The translations under genes and the position numbers were made by a program. This document shows, piece by piece, positions 39,656 through 51,306 of a stretch of 64,000 nt of DNA. How positions within the stretch are numbered: the first letter of the stretch is position 1; the number at the start of each line of letters is the position of its first letter. The stretch comes from Mangrovactinospora gilvigrisea (GTDB taxonomy: Bacteria; Actinomycetota; Actinomycetes; Streptomycetales; Streptomycetaceae), in NCBI RefSeq assembly GCF_001879105.1, contig NZ_MLCF01000004.1, positions 25,043 through 89,042 on the forward strand. The letters run 5' to 3'. The notes under the pieces were generated by a model that saw nothing but the letters and a program-made list of their open reading frames with translations, searched no databases and was not told the DNA's origin.

Positions 39656-40894
39656 TCAGCGCGCGGACCGGCCCGTGGCCCGATCCGCGGCGTCCGCGGC
39701 CGGCGCCCCGACCAGCATCGCGCGGTCGCCGGCGACCCGGGTGAGGAAGACCGTGGCCCGGTTGGGGCCGGACGGCTTCAGCTTCTTCAGCAGCTCCTCG
39801 GGGAGCACCGACGAGCCGCGCTTCTTCACCGTCACGGTGCCGGCGCCGCGCTCGCGCAGCAGCGCCTTCAGCCGCTTGATGTTGAACGGCAGCACATCGG
39901 TGATCTCGTAGGCGGCGGCGAAGGGGTGATCGGCCGTCAGGGTGTCCGAGGTGAAGTAGGCGATGGTCGGGTCGATCAGGGTGCCGCCGACCGGCTCGGC
40001 CGCCTCCGCGACGAGATGGGCGCGGATCACCGCGCCGTCCGGCTCGTAGAGGTAGCGGCGGACGGGCGCCGGCTCGGGGTCGGGCAGGCCGCGGGAGACG
40101 AGGGTCCGTCCGGACGGGAGCAGCGTCGCGGAGGGGCCGCGGCCGGCGTTTCCGCTGCCCGTGCCGGTGCCGAACCAGATCACCGCCTCCTTGACGTCGC
40201 CGCCGTCCGAGACCCACTCGGCGGCGGCCTCCTCCGGCACCGCCTCGTGCGGGATGCCCGGGGCCACCTTCAGCGCGGCGAGCGGCGCCTGACGGGCCGT
40301 CTCGACGGCCCAGGAGAACGGCGGGGAGTACGCCTCGGGGTCGAAGACGCGGCCGCGTCCGCCGCGCCGCGCCGGGTCGACGAAGACCGCGTCGCAGCCC
40401 TCCGTGGCGGGGTCGACGGCGGTGACGTCGGCGCAGCGCACCTCGATGAGGTCGGCGAGGCCGAGGGCGGCGGCGTTGGCCTCGGCGGCGGCGCAGGCGA
40501 GCGGGTCGCGGTCGACGGCGAGGACGGGGATGCCGGCGCGGGCCAGGGCGAGGGCGTCTCCGCCGATGCCGCAGCAGAGGTCGGCGACGCGGGTGGGGCG
40601 GAGGTCGGCGAGGCGGGCGGCGCGGTGGGCGGCGACGCTCGTACGGGTGGACTGCTCTACCCCGTTCGGGGTGAACCAGAGGCGGGCGGCGTCCTCGCCG
40701 AACTTGGCGGCGGCGCGCTGGCGGAGGCGCTCCTGGTGGAGGGCGGCGGTGACGAGGCTCGCGGGGTGGGTGCGGCGCAGCCGGGTGGCGAGGGCGAGTT
40801 CCTCGTCGGGGCGGTAGCCGGTGACGGCGTGCAGGACGGCGCGGCCGTCCTCGGTCAGGAGCTGCTTGAACTCGTCGATCTCCACGGGGTCCAT
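39656..40894 (-). CDS. Class I SAM-dependent methyltransferase, THUMP-like C-terminus
   Basis: A 412-residue protein with SAM-binding motif ADLCCGIGGDALALA, acidic motif AVDRDPLACAAAEAN, and the catalytic-loop-like VFVDPARRGGRGRVFDP. The C-terminal third (about 330-400, PFNIKRLKALLRERGAGTVTVKKRG) resembles the THUMP-like domain found in this actinobacterial family. RNA or protein substrate unknown. Transcribed away from groES; its promoter region and the groES CIRCE region share 40895-41159. Confidence 0.88.
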   Translation of the reverse strand: MDPVEIDEFKQLLTEDGRAVLHAVTGYRPDEELALATRLRRTHPASLVTAALHQERLRQRAAAKFGEDAARLWFTPNGVEQSTRTSVAAHRAARLADLRPTRVADLCCGIGGDALALARAGIPVLAVDRDPLACAAAEANAAALGLADLIEVRCADVTAVDPATEGCDAVFVDPARRGGRGRVFDPEAYSPPFSWAVETARQAPLAALKVAPGIPHEAVPEEAAAEWVSDGGDVKEAVIWFGTGTGSGNAGRGPSATLLPSGRTLVSRGLPDPEPAPVRRYLYEPDGAVIRAHLVAEAAEPVGGTLIDPTIAYFTSDTLTADHPFAAAYEITDVLPFNIKRLKALLRERGAGTVTVKKRGSSVLPEELLKKLKPSGPNRATVFLTRVAGDRAMLVGAPAADAADRATGRSAR

Positions 40895-40994
40895 TGTGGT
40901 TGCTGTTGCCGCCCCTGGGCGCCGGGGCCGGGGGCCGCGGGGTCGGCTTCGGGCGGCTGCGGGGGGCGGGGGAGGGGGCGGGATGCGGCGCGCG

Positions 40995-41021
40995 CTGGCA
41001 CTCTGCTTGACCGAGTGCTAA
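40995..41021 (+). promoter_or_regulatory. CIRCE operator 1 (HrcA) for groES-groEL1
   Basis: CTGGCACTC - 9 nt - GAGTGCTAA, a near-perfect CIRCE inverted repeat (consensus TTAGCACTC-N9-GAGTGCTAA). It overlaps the -35 box TTGACC at 41007-41012. Confidence 0.93.
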
Positions 41022-41036
41022 TGGTCGTCCTAGGCT
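41007..41036 (+). promoter_or_regulatory. groES-groEL1 promoter
   Basis: -35 TTGACC (41007-41012) and -10 TAGGCT (41031-41036) with an 18-nt spacer. The predicted start near 41043 falls in the second CIRCE element, so HrcA bound to either site would block transcription. Confidence 0.8.
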
Positions 41037-41041
41037 CCGCA

Positions 41042-41068
41042 TTGGCACCCTCGCAGTGAGAGTGCCAA
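41042..41068 (+). promoter_or_regulatory. CIRCE operator 2 (HrcA)
   Basis: TTGGCACCC - 9 nt - GAGTGCCAA at the predicted transcription start. One arm base differs from the consensus. Confidence 0.9.
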
Positions 41069-41134
41069 CGCGACGGGCAGGTTCGGCACCCGCGACGACG
41101 GACATGCCAGGTCGCCACCCAAGACATCCCGTGA

Positions 41135-43216
<2,082 letters not shown>

Positions 43217-43276
43217 GCGGGTCGCGCGCCGCGGGGTAGCTGTTGCCGCCCCTGTTCGGACTTCGGCGCCTCTGCA

Positions 43277-43328
43277 CCCCGGCACCCCGTCCGGACGGCT
43301 TCGCCGTCCGCCGGATGGGGTGCCGGGG
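43277..43328 (+). terminator. groEL1 terminator, nested hairpin
   Basis: CCCCGGCACCCC (43277-43288) pairs perfectly with GGGGTGCCGGGG (43317-43328); inside, CGGACGGC pairs with GCCGTCCG around TTC. It is preceded by TGTTGCCGCCCCT, the dispersed element. Confidence 0.85.
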
Positions 43329-43336
43329 CCTTTTCG

Positions 43337-43348
43337 TAGGATGGGCGG
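43337..43348 (+). promoter_or_regulatory. Lipoprotein gene -10 box, predicted leaderless start
   Basis: TAGGAT (43337-43342), then 6 nt, then GTG at 43349. No Shine-Dalgarno sequence is possible in the predicted transcript. Confidence 0.6.
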
Positions 43349-44212
43349 GTGCGGAAGATGAGGGCGGCCTGCGCGGCCGGTGCGCTGGCGGTGGGCGCGG
43401 GGCTGCTCGCCGGCTGCTCGACCACCACCGACACCAACCACAAGCTCTTCGAGTTCAGCGGCAAGGAGCTGACCATCAGGACGGACAGCCCCGTCTCGGT
43501 GGTCCCCGCCACCGGGGGCCAGCCGCTGCACGTCAAGGAGACGCTGAAGGGCACCGGCAAGTCCAAGCCGGACCCGTCGATGTCGCTCCGGGGCGACACC
43601 CTCGGCCTCTACGGCCGCTGCCCGCGCGGCACCGGCAAGGTGGAGCTGCCGTGCGGCGCGACCTATGTGGTGGCGCTGCCCCCGGACGTCGCTCTGACGG
43701 TCCGCAGCAACCAGCAGCCGGTGCTGGTCAAGGACATCCGCACCGACATCGACGTGCAGACGTCGAACCAGCCGATCACCGTGGAGAACACCGCGCCCGG
43801 CACCAGCCTCCGGATGGTGAGCAGCAACGGCTGGCTGCAGGGGCAGGGGCTGCGCTCCTCCAAGGTGCGGGCGACCACCAGCAACAAGGTCGTCACGCTG
43901 AACTTCGCCGCTCCGCCGGACCAGGTGCGCACCAAGGTGAGCAACGACCGGGCGACCATCACGGTGCCCCGCGGCGGCCCGGACTACCGGGTGACGACCC
44001 ATCTGGACTCGTACGGCAAGCGCTGCATCGAGGTGCCGCAGAACGCGAAGTCCGACCACACCGTCGACGTGACGACGACGCGCGGCAACGCGCGGGTCTT
44101 CGCCAGCACCCAGGTGGCGGCGAAGCCGGCCTGGCCGGCCGGGGCGATGGACGAGAACATGCCGGACGGGTGCCTCAATGCTGCGGAGAAGAAGGTCCGC
44201 GGACTGAAGTGA
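43349..44212 (+). CDS. Lipoprotein with beta-helix-like (DUF4097-type) domain
   Basis: A 287-residue protein with a type II signal peptide: lipobox LLAGC with lipidated Cys23. The rest is rich in short Val/Thr/Asn beta strands with recurring patterns (LTVRSNQQPVLV, IDVQTSNQPITVEN, LRMVSSNGWLQG), as in DUF4097-like adhesin folds. Function unknown. The last 38 nt overlap the 3' end of whiD on the other strand. Confidence 0.85.
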   Translation: MRKMRAACAAGALAVGAGLLAGCSTTTDTNHKLFEFSGKELTIRTDSPVSVVPATGGQPLHVKETLKGTGKSKPDPSMSLRGDTLGLYGRCPRGTGKVELPCGATYVVALPPDVALTVRSNQQPVLVKDIRTDIDVQTSNQPITVENTAPGTSLRMVSSNGWLQGQGLRSSKVRATTSNKVVTLNFAAPPDQVRTKVSNDRATITVPRGGPDYRVTTHLDSYGKRCIEVPQNAKSDHTVDVTTTRGNARVFASTQVAAKPAWPAGAMDENMPDGCLNAAEKKVRGLK

Positions 44213-44549
44213 GCGCCGCGGCGGCGGCCGCCGGGGAGACCGGCGCCGACCCGGGGGCGCGGCGACTGCGGCGGCGGGCCCTGGCGTACATCTCCTCGCG
44301 CTCGTCCTCGGTGAGGCCTCCCCACACGCCGTAGGGCTCCTTGACGGCAAGGGCGTGGGCCGCGCACTGGGCCCGCACCGGGCACCGCATGCAGACCTCC
44401 TTGGCAGCCGTCTCGCGCGAGCTGCGGGCCGCGCCGCGCTCGCCTTCGGGGTGGAAGAAAAGAGAGCTGTCGACGCCGCGGCAGGCGGCGACGAGCTGCC
44501 AGTCCCACAGGTCGGCATTGGGCCCGGGGAGGCGGGAGAAGTCAGCCAT
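44175..44549 (-). CDS. whiD: WhiB-like sporulation regulator WhiD
   Basis: [4Fe-4S] transcription factor needed for spore maturation. The 124-residue protein starts MADFSRLPGPNADLWDWQL, matching streptomycete WhiD, with cluster ligands Cys23, Cys53, Cys56 and Cys62 and the G[VI]WGG turn at 74-78. After about residue 95 comes a variable Ala/Arg/Pro tail. AGGGG is 6 nt from ATG 44549. It is divergent from bldM across 413 nt. Confidence 0.95.
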   Translation of the reverse strand: MADFSRLPGPNADLWDWQLVAACRGVDSSLFFHPEGERGAARSSRETAAKEVCMRCPVRAQCAAHALAVKEPYGVWGGLTEDEREEMYARARRRSRRAPGSAPVSPAAAAAALTSVRGPSSPQH

Positions 44550-44616
44550 CGGTGATCCCCTCGAGGGTGCTGATCGATGTTGGTAGTGACACTGGGGCAG
44601 GTTGCCCATATATGAC

Positions 44617-44639
44617 CTGATGAAAATATGACTCATCAG
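44617..44639. promoter_or_regulatory. Inverted repeat CTGATGA-N9-TCATCAG
   Basis: Perfect 7-bp arms around an AT-rich 9-nt centre, about 68 nt upstream of the whiD start, next to the likely whiD -10 region. Candidate operator; the binding protein is unknown. Confidence 0.5.
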
Positions 44640-44814
44640 ACAAAAACGGACAAGGTTCCCGAAGGGTGAAGGTGGGCAGGTGTCGGTCGTGGCCCGTCCG
44701 AACACCGCTGAAGTCCGAGGGGCGCTGTTGTCCTGCCGGGGCTGCCGTGTCCTACGTGCGGGTGCACTCGTTGGGCCTATCGGCGAGCCTCGTAGCTGGG
44801 CTCGCAGGGATCCG

Positions 44815-44830
44815 TAACTCTTTCGAGTGA
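44815..44830 (+). promoter_or_regulatory. BldD-like site upstream of bldM
   Basis: TAACTC-TTTC-GAGTGA keeps the TnACnC and GnGTnA halves of the BldD consensus but with 4 nt between them instead of 1. bldM is an established BldD target in Streptomyces, which raises the prior. Confidence 0.35.
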
Positions 44831-44962
44831 CCCTCGTTGGAAGAGACGGAGACGGTCGGCGCCCGGCGTCCGGCCGTTCGGTGAAGGTACGTAGGTCTGG
44901 CTGTGTAACTGTGTGCAACCCAGGAGGCTCAACGTGACGCGGATCAGCTGGGGAGGGCGTCG

Positions 44963-45574
44963 ATGACTTCCGTCCTCGTCTGCGACGATTCCCCCCTCGC
45001 ACGGGAGGCGCTGCGGCGCGCCGTGGCGACCGTCCCCGGAGTGGAGCGGGTCACGACGGCGACCAACGGCGAAGAGGTGCTCCGCCGCTGGGCCACCGAT
45101 CGGTCCGATCTGATCCTGATGGACGTTCGGATGCCCGGGCTCGGCGGCGTGGAGACCGTCCGCCGGCTGCTCTCGGCGGACCCCGGGGCCCGGATCATCA
45201 TGCTGACGGTCGCCGAGGACCTCGACGGGGTGGCGCTCGCCGTCGCCGCCGGCGCCCGCGGCTACCTGCACAAGGACGCCTCGCGCGCCGAGCTGCGCGC
45301 GACGGTCGCCCAGGCGCTCGCCGACCCGACGTGGCGGCTCGCGCCGCGCCGGCTGCGCGCCGCCGAGATGGGCGCCGCGCCCACCCTGACGGCCCGTGAG
45401 ATCCAGGTCCTGGAGGGCATGAGCCACGGCCGCAGCAACGCCGAGATCGGCCGCGAGCTGTTCCTCTCCGAGGACACCGTGAAGACGCACGCCCGGCGGC
45501 TGTTCAAGAAGCTCGGCGCGTCCGACCGCGCCCACGCGGTGGCGCTCGGCTTCCGCTGGGGCCTGGTCCGCTGA
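44963..45574 (+). CDS. bldM: Atypical response regulator BldM
   Basis: Transcription factor needed for aerial hyphae and, as a WhiI heterodimer, sporulation. The 203-residue protein has an N-terminal receiver domain (MTSVLVCDDSPLAREALRRA; LILMDVRMPGLGG) and a C-terminal LuxR/FixJ HTH (LTAREIQVLEGMSHGRSNAEI; LFLSEDTVKTHARRLFKKLG). It is near identical, by memory, to streptomycete BldM, which is an orphan regulator not needing phosphorylation. Confidence 0.96.
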   Translation: MTSVLVCDDSPLAREALRRAVATVPGVERVTTATNGEEVLRRWATDRSDLILMDVRMPGLGGVETVRRLLSADPGARIIMLTVAEDLDGVALAVAAGARGYLHKDASRAELRATVAQALADPTWRLAPRRLRAAEMGAAPTLTAREIQVLEGMSHGRSNAEIGRELFLSEDTVKTHARRLFKKLGASDRAHAVALGFRWGLVR

Positions 45575-45721
45575 CCCGGCTTCGATGACCGCGGTGACCG
45601 GCAGGTGGGCGGCGGGTGGGCCCACTCCCGGTTCCCGGGCGGAGGGCGCACCATGGATCCCATCGGCATGGGGTGCGGAGGTGCGCAGTGATCGGCGCAG
45701 GACACGCAGGACGGGGCCGCG

Positions 45722-46474
45722 GTGCGTAACGTTCCGATGCACAACTCCGAGCCGGATTCTTCGGTTCCCGCCTCGGCGAGGCACTATGGACCGATGCGCG
45801 AGGGAGACGGCGGCGACGGGGAGCCCGGTGACACTGGTGCGACCGGTGCCGCAGGGGTCGACGAGCGCACCCGCGAACTGGTGCAGCGCGCGGCCGCGGG
45901 CGACGACCAGGCGATGCACGAACTCCTCTCCCACGTCTACCCGCTGGTCGTCCGTTACTGCCGGGGCCGGCTCGGGCGGATGCCCGGCGCGGCGCGGCAC
46001 TCCGTCGACGACGTCGCCCAGGAGGTGTGCATCGCCGTCCTGGTCGCGCTGCCGCGCTACCGCGACGAGGGCCGCCCGTTCGAGGCGTTCGTCTACGGCA
46101 TCGCCGCGCACAAGGTCGCGGATCTGCAGCGGGCGGTGCTGAGGGGGCCGACGAGCGCGGCCGTCTCGGCGGACGAGCTGCCCGAGAAGCCGGACGAGGC
46201 GCTCGGCCCCGAGGAGCGCGCGCTGCTGTCCAGCGACGCCGCGTGGGCGCGCGAGCTGCTGGAGCTGCTTCCGGAGCATCAGCGGGAGCTGGTGCTGCTG
46301 CGGGTCGCGGTGGGGCTCAGCGCGGAGGAGACGGGGCAGGTGCTGGGGATGTCGCCGGGTGCGGTGCGGGTCGCCCAGCATCGGGCGCTGTCGCGCCTGC
46401 GCTCGCTCGCGGAGGAGGCGGCCGAGGCGGCGGGACGGGCGGGGGACGGGTCCGTCCGCGGGCTTTCCGCGTGA
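45722..46474 (+). CDS. sigD: ECF-type RNA polymerase sigma factor, SigD/ShbA-like
   Basis: A 250-residue sigma-70-family protein with region 2 ([54 protein letters not shown]) and region 4 HTH ([41 protein letters not shown]). Residues 1-45 are a low-complexity acidic leader; a start at 45737 or 45794 is possible. Its position between bldM and guaB matches SigD of S. coelicolor and ShbA of S. griseus, the ECF factor that drives hrdB. Confidence 0.9.
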   Translation: MRNVPMHNSEPDSSVPASARHYGPMREGDGGDGEPGDTGATGAAGVDERTRELVQRAAAGDDQAMHELLSHVYPLVVRYCRGRLGRMPGAARHSVDDVAQEVCIAVLVALPRYRDEGRPFEAFVYGIAAHKVADLQRAVLRGPTSAAVSADELPEKPDEALGPEERALLSSDAAWARELLELLPEHQRELVLLRVAVGLSAEETGQVLGMSPGAVRVAQHRALSRLRSLAEEAAEAAGRAGDGSVRGLSA

Positions 46475-46502
46475 GGTTCGCTACAGCCCCCGGGCCGCTG
46501 CC

Positions 46503-48125
<1,623 letters not shown>

Positions 48126-48181
48126 CGGCCGGCGCCGCCGACGCGGGCCGGACTTCGACAGGTCAGGACGGTAAGAGGACT

Positions 48182-49297
48182 GTGACAGAGATCGAGATCG
48201 GGCGGGGCAAGCGCGGCCGCCGGGCCTACGCCTTCGACGACATCGCCGTGGTGCCGAGCCGGCGTACCCGCGGCCCCGAGGAGGTGTCGATCGCCTGGCA
48301 GATCGACGCCTACCGGTTCGAGCTGCCGTTCCTTGCGGCGCCGATGGACTCCGTCGTCTCGCCGGCGCAGGCCATAAGGATCGGCGAGCTGGGCGGCCTC
48401 GGGGTGCTCAACCTCGAGGGCCTGTGGACGCGGTACGAGGACCCCGCGCCGCTGCTGGAGGAGATCGCCGAGATGGGCGACCAGCAGGCGGCGACGCGGC
48501 GGCTCCAGGAGATCTACCAGGCGCCGATCAAGGAGGAGCTGATCGGCCGCCGGATCAAGGAGATCCGCGACTCGGGCGTGGTCACCGCGGCGGCGCTCTC
48601 CCCGCAGCGGACGGCGCAGTTCTCCAAGGCCGTGGTGGACGCCGGCGTCGACATCTTCGTGATCCGCGGGACGACGGTCTCCGCCGAGCACGTCTCGTCG
48701 CAGGCCGAGCCGCTCAACCTGAAGCAGTTCATCTACGAGCTGGACGTCCCGGTGATCGTGGGCGGCTGCGCGACGTACACCGCGGCGCTGCACCTGATGC
48801 GCACGGGCGCGGCCGGCGTGCTGGTCGGCTTCGGCGGCGGCGCCGCGCACACCACGCACAACGTCCTCGGCATCCAGGTGCCGATGGCGACGGCGGTGGC
48901 GGACGTGGCGGCGGCGCGGCGCGACTACATGGACGAGTCGGGCGGCCGGTATGTGCACGTCATCGCGGACGGCAGCGTCGGGCACAGCGGTGACATCGCC
49001 AAGGCGATCGCCTGCGGCGCGGACTCGGTGATGCTGGGCGCGGCGCTGGCGCGGGCGAGCGACGCGCCGGGGCGCGGGCACCACTGGGGTTCGGAGTCGG
49101 TGCACGGGGAGCTGCCGCGCGGCAAGCGGATGCACCTGGGCACGGTCGGCACCACCGAGGAGGTGCTGCTGGGGCCGTCGCACACGCCCGACGGGACGAT
49201 GAACCTGTTCGGGGCGCTGAAGCGGGCGATGGCGACGACCGGGTACTCGGAGCTGAAGGAGTTTCAGCGGGTGGAGGTCACGGTCCGCGGTATGTGA
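48182..49297 (+). CDS. guaB3: IMP dehydrogenase-related protein, GuaB3 family
   Basis: A 371-residue TIM-barrel protein of the GuaB3 group. It begins MTEIEIGRGKRGRRAYAFDDI. It lacks the CBS domains, and the loop that holds the catalytic Cys in true IMPDH reads GFGGGAAHTTHNVLG here, without Cys. The mobile-flap motif is also changed. Such proteins are conserved in actinobacteria beside guaB; mycobacterial GuaB3 is not known as an active IMPDH. GTG 48182 is the start. Confidence 0.92.
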   Translation: MTEIEIGRGKRGRRAYAFDDIAVVPSRRTRGPEEVSIAWQIDAYRFELPFLAAPMDSVVSPAQAIRIGELGGLGVLNLEGLWTRYEDPAPLLEEIAEMGDQQAATRRLQEIYQAPIKEELIGRRIKEIRDSGVVTAAALSPQRTAQFSKAVVDAGVDIFVIRGTTVSAEHVSSQAEPLNLKQFIYELDVPVIVGGCATYTAALHLMRTGAAGVLVGFGGGAAHTTHNVLGIQVPMATAVADVAAARRDYMDESGGRYVHVIADGSVGHSGDIAKAIACGADSVMLGAALARASDAPGRGHHWGSESVHGELPRGKRMHLGTVGTTEEVLLGPSHTPDGTMNLFGALKRAMATTGYSELKEFQRVEVTVRGM

Positions 49298-49370
49298 GCG
49301 GTGGGTCGTGCCCGCTGTCGCCGCCCCGCCGCACCGCTGGGGTGCCGGGGCGTTCGGCGGGTACGGTCGG

Positions 49371-49401
49371 AAGGGGTCGGGTTCCATGCCCGGCCCCTTT
49401 T
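49371..49401 (+). terminator. guaB3 terminator
   Basis: AAGGGGTCGGG pairs with CCCGGCCCCTT (one wobble) around TTCCATG and runs into TTTT-C. It falls before the glpD start, arguing against longer glpD frames that would include it. Confidence 0.75.
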
Positions 49402-49432
49402 CGCAATGCTCGTGGGGAAGGGTGTGGCGTCG

Positions 49433-51142
49433 ATGAGGACAGCGTCCATGGGACCGCAGGAACGGGCCCTCTCGCTGGCGAGAATGGCCGAGCGCGAGCT
49501 GGATGTCCTGGTGGTGGGCGGCGGGGTGGTCGGCGCCGGCACGGCGCTGGACGCCGCCACCCGGGGCCTGACGACCGGGGTGGTGGAGGCGCGCGACTGG
49601 GCGGCGGGCACCTCCAGCCGCAGCAGCAAGCTGATCCACGGCGGGCTGCGCTACCTGGAGATGATGGACTTCGGGCTGGTGCGGGAGGCCCTGCGGGAGC
49701 GCGCGCTGCTGACGCAGCGTCTGGCGCCGCACCTGGTGCGGCCGGTGCCGTTCCTGTACCCGCTGACGGGCCGGGCCTGGGAGCGGGCCTACGTCGGCTC
49801 GGGCGTGACGCTCTACGACACCATGGGCTGGTCGTCGGGGATGAACCGCGGGATGCCGCACCACCGGCACCTCACCCGCCGGCACGCCCTGCGGGTGGCG
49901 CCCTGCCTGAAGAAGGACGCCATGGTGGGGGCCGTCCAGTACTACGACGCGCAGGTGGACGACGCGCGCTACTGCATGTCGCTGGTGCGCACCGCGGCCG
50001 CGTACGGGGCGCTGGTGGCGAACCGGGCCGAGGTGGTGGGCTTCCTCCGGGAGGGCGAGCGGGTGGTGGGCGCCCGCGTCCACGACCTGGAGCAGGGCGG
50101 CACGTTCGAGGTGCGGGCCCGGCAGGTGGTCAACGCCACCGGGGTGTGGACGGACGAGACGCAGGCGATGGTGGGGGAGCGGGGGCAGTTCCACGTCCGG
50201 GCGTCCAAGGGCATCCACCTGGTGGTGCCGCGGGACCGGATCCAGTCGTCCACCGGACTGATCCTGCGCACCGAGAAGTCGGTGCTCTTCGTCATCCCGT
50301 GGGGCCGGCACTGGATCGTGGGAACCACGGACACCGACTGGGAGTTGGACAAGGCGGACCCGGCGGCGTCCAGCACCGACATCGAGTATCTCCTTGAGCA
50401 TGTCAACAGCGTGCTGGCCACGCCGTTGACCAGGGAGGACGTCGAAGGGGTGTATGCCGGTCTGCGGCCGCTGCTGGCCGGCGAGTCGGACGCCACGAGT
50501 CGCTTGAGCCGGGAGCACCAGGTGGCGCACCCGGTGCCGGGCCTGGTGGTGGTGGCGGGCGGCAAGTACACCACCTACCGGGTGATGGCGAAGGACGCCG
50601 TGGACGCGATCGTCCACGGGCTCGACCTGAAGGTGGCGCCGTGCTGCACGGAGACGATTCCGCTGCTGGGCGCGGAGGGGTACCGCGCGCTGTGGAACGC
50701 CCGGGTGCGGATCGCCGCGCGGGCCGGCCTGCACGTGGCGCGCATCGAGCATCTGCTCAACCGCTACGGGACCTTGGCGGAGGAGGTGCTGGCGCTGGTC
50801 GCGGAGGACCCGAAGCTGGGGGAACCGTTGTCGGGCGCGGACGACTACCTGCGGGCCGAGGCGGTCTACGCGGTGCGCGCGGAGGGGGCGCGGCATCTGG
50901 AGGACGTCATCTCGCGGCGGATGCGGATCTCGATCGAGACGTTCGACCGCGGGACGCGGTGCGCGGAGGAGGTGGCGCGGCTGATGGCTCCGGAGCTCGG
51001 GTGGGAGGAGGAGCAGGTGGAGAAGGAGGTCGCGCACTACCGGGCCCGGGTGGAGGCGGAGCGGGTCGCGCAGCGGCAGGTGGACGACCGGGCGGCGGAC
51101 GCGGCGCAGTTGGGGGCGCCGGAGATCGTTCCGGTGGAGTGA
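49433..51142 (+). CDS. glpD: Aerobic glycerol-3-phosphate dehydrogenase
   Basis: FAD enzyme that oxidises sn-glycerol-3-phosphate to DHAP and passes electrons to quinone at the membrane. The 569-residue product has the FAD dinucleotide-binding motif VLVVGGGVVGAGTALDA, SSKLIHGGLRYLE, and NATGVWTDETQAM, with a C-terminal helical domain. ATG 49433 gives MRTASMGPQERALSLARM; 49424 (GTG) and 49448 (ATG) are alternatives. Confidence 0.95.
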   Translation: MRTASMGPQERALSLARMAERELDVLVVGGGVVGAGTALDAATRGLTTGVVEARDWAAGTSSRSSKLIHGGLRYLEMMDFGLVREALRERALLTQRLAPHLVRPVPFLYPLTGRAWERAYVGSGVTLYDTMGWSSGMNRGMPHHRHLTRRHALRVAPCLKKDAMVGAVQYYDAQVDDARYCMSLVRTAAAYGALVANRAEVVGFLREGERVVGARVHDLEQGGTFEVRARQVVNATGVWTDETQAMVGERGQFHVRASKGIHLVVPRDRIQSSTGLILRTEKSVLFVIPWGRHWIVGTTDTDWELDKADPAASSTDIEYLLEHVNSVLATPLTREDVEGVYAGLRPLLAGESDATSRLSREHQVAHPVPGLVVVAGGKYTTYRVMAKDAVDAIVHGLDLKVAPCCTETIPLLGAEGYRALWNARVRIAARAGLHVARIEHLLNRYGTLAEEVLALVAEDPKLGEPLSGADDYLRAEAVYAVRAEGARHLEDVISRRMRISIETFDRGTRCAEEVARLMAPELGWEEEQVEKEVAHYRARVEAERVAQRQVDDRAADAAQLGAPEIVPVE

Positions 51143-51184
51143 GCGCCCGGGGCGGTGCCGGGCCGCGGCGGCCCCGCGGACGGT

Positions 51185-51201
51185 GACCTAAATGTGAGGT
51201 C
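51185..51201 (+). promoter_or_regulatory. Inverted repeat GACCT-N7-AGGTC upstream of kinase gene
   Basis: Five-base perfect arms in the 164-nt gap between glpD and the first kinase, just upstream of a possible TTTTCC/GATACC promoter. Weak candidate operator. Confidence 0.3.
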
Positions 51202-51306
51202 GTTTTCCTGGGCGGGGGGCGGTCCGATACCGTCATAGGGTTCGAAGGGCGGCGGAGTGGGGTGGCGGCCGCTGACTCGGCGGCACAAGGGCGGATAGAG
51301 GGGACG

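Larger units (their letters stand above)
44550..44962. promoter_or_regulatory. whiD-bldM divergent control region
   Basis: 413 nt with no gene. It is AT-rich for this genome near 44600-44645. Contents: palindrome CATATATG at 44607-44614; inverted repeat CTGATGA-N9-TCATCAG at 44617-44639; TTCCCGAAGGGTGA at 44656-44669, which ends in the GGGTGA half-site reported for BldM; and TAACTC-N4-GAGTGA at 44815-44830, resembling a BldD-type site. GGGAGGG precedes bldM. The site assignments are inference. Confidence 0.5.
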
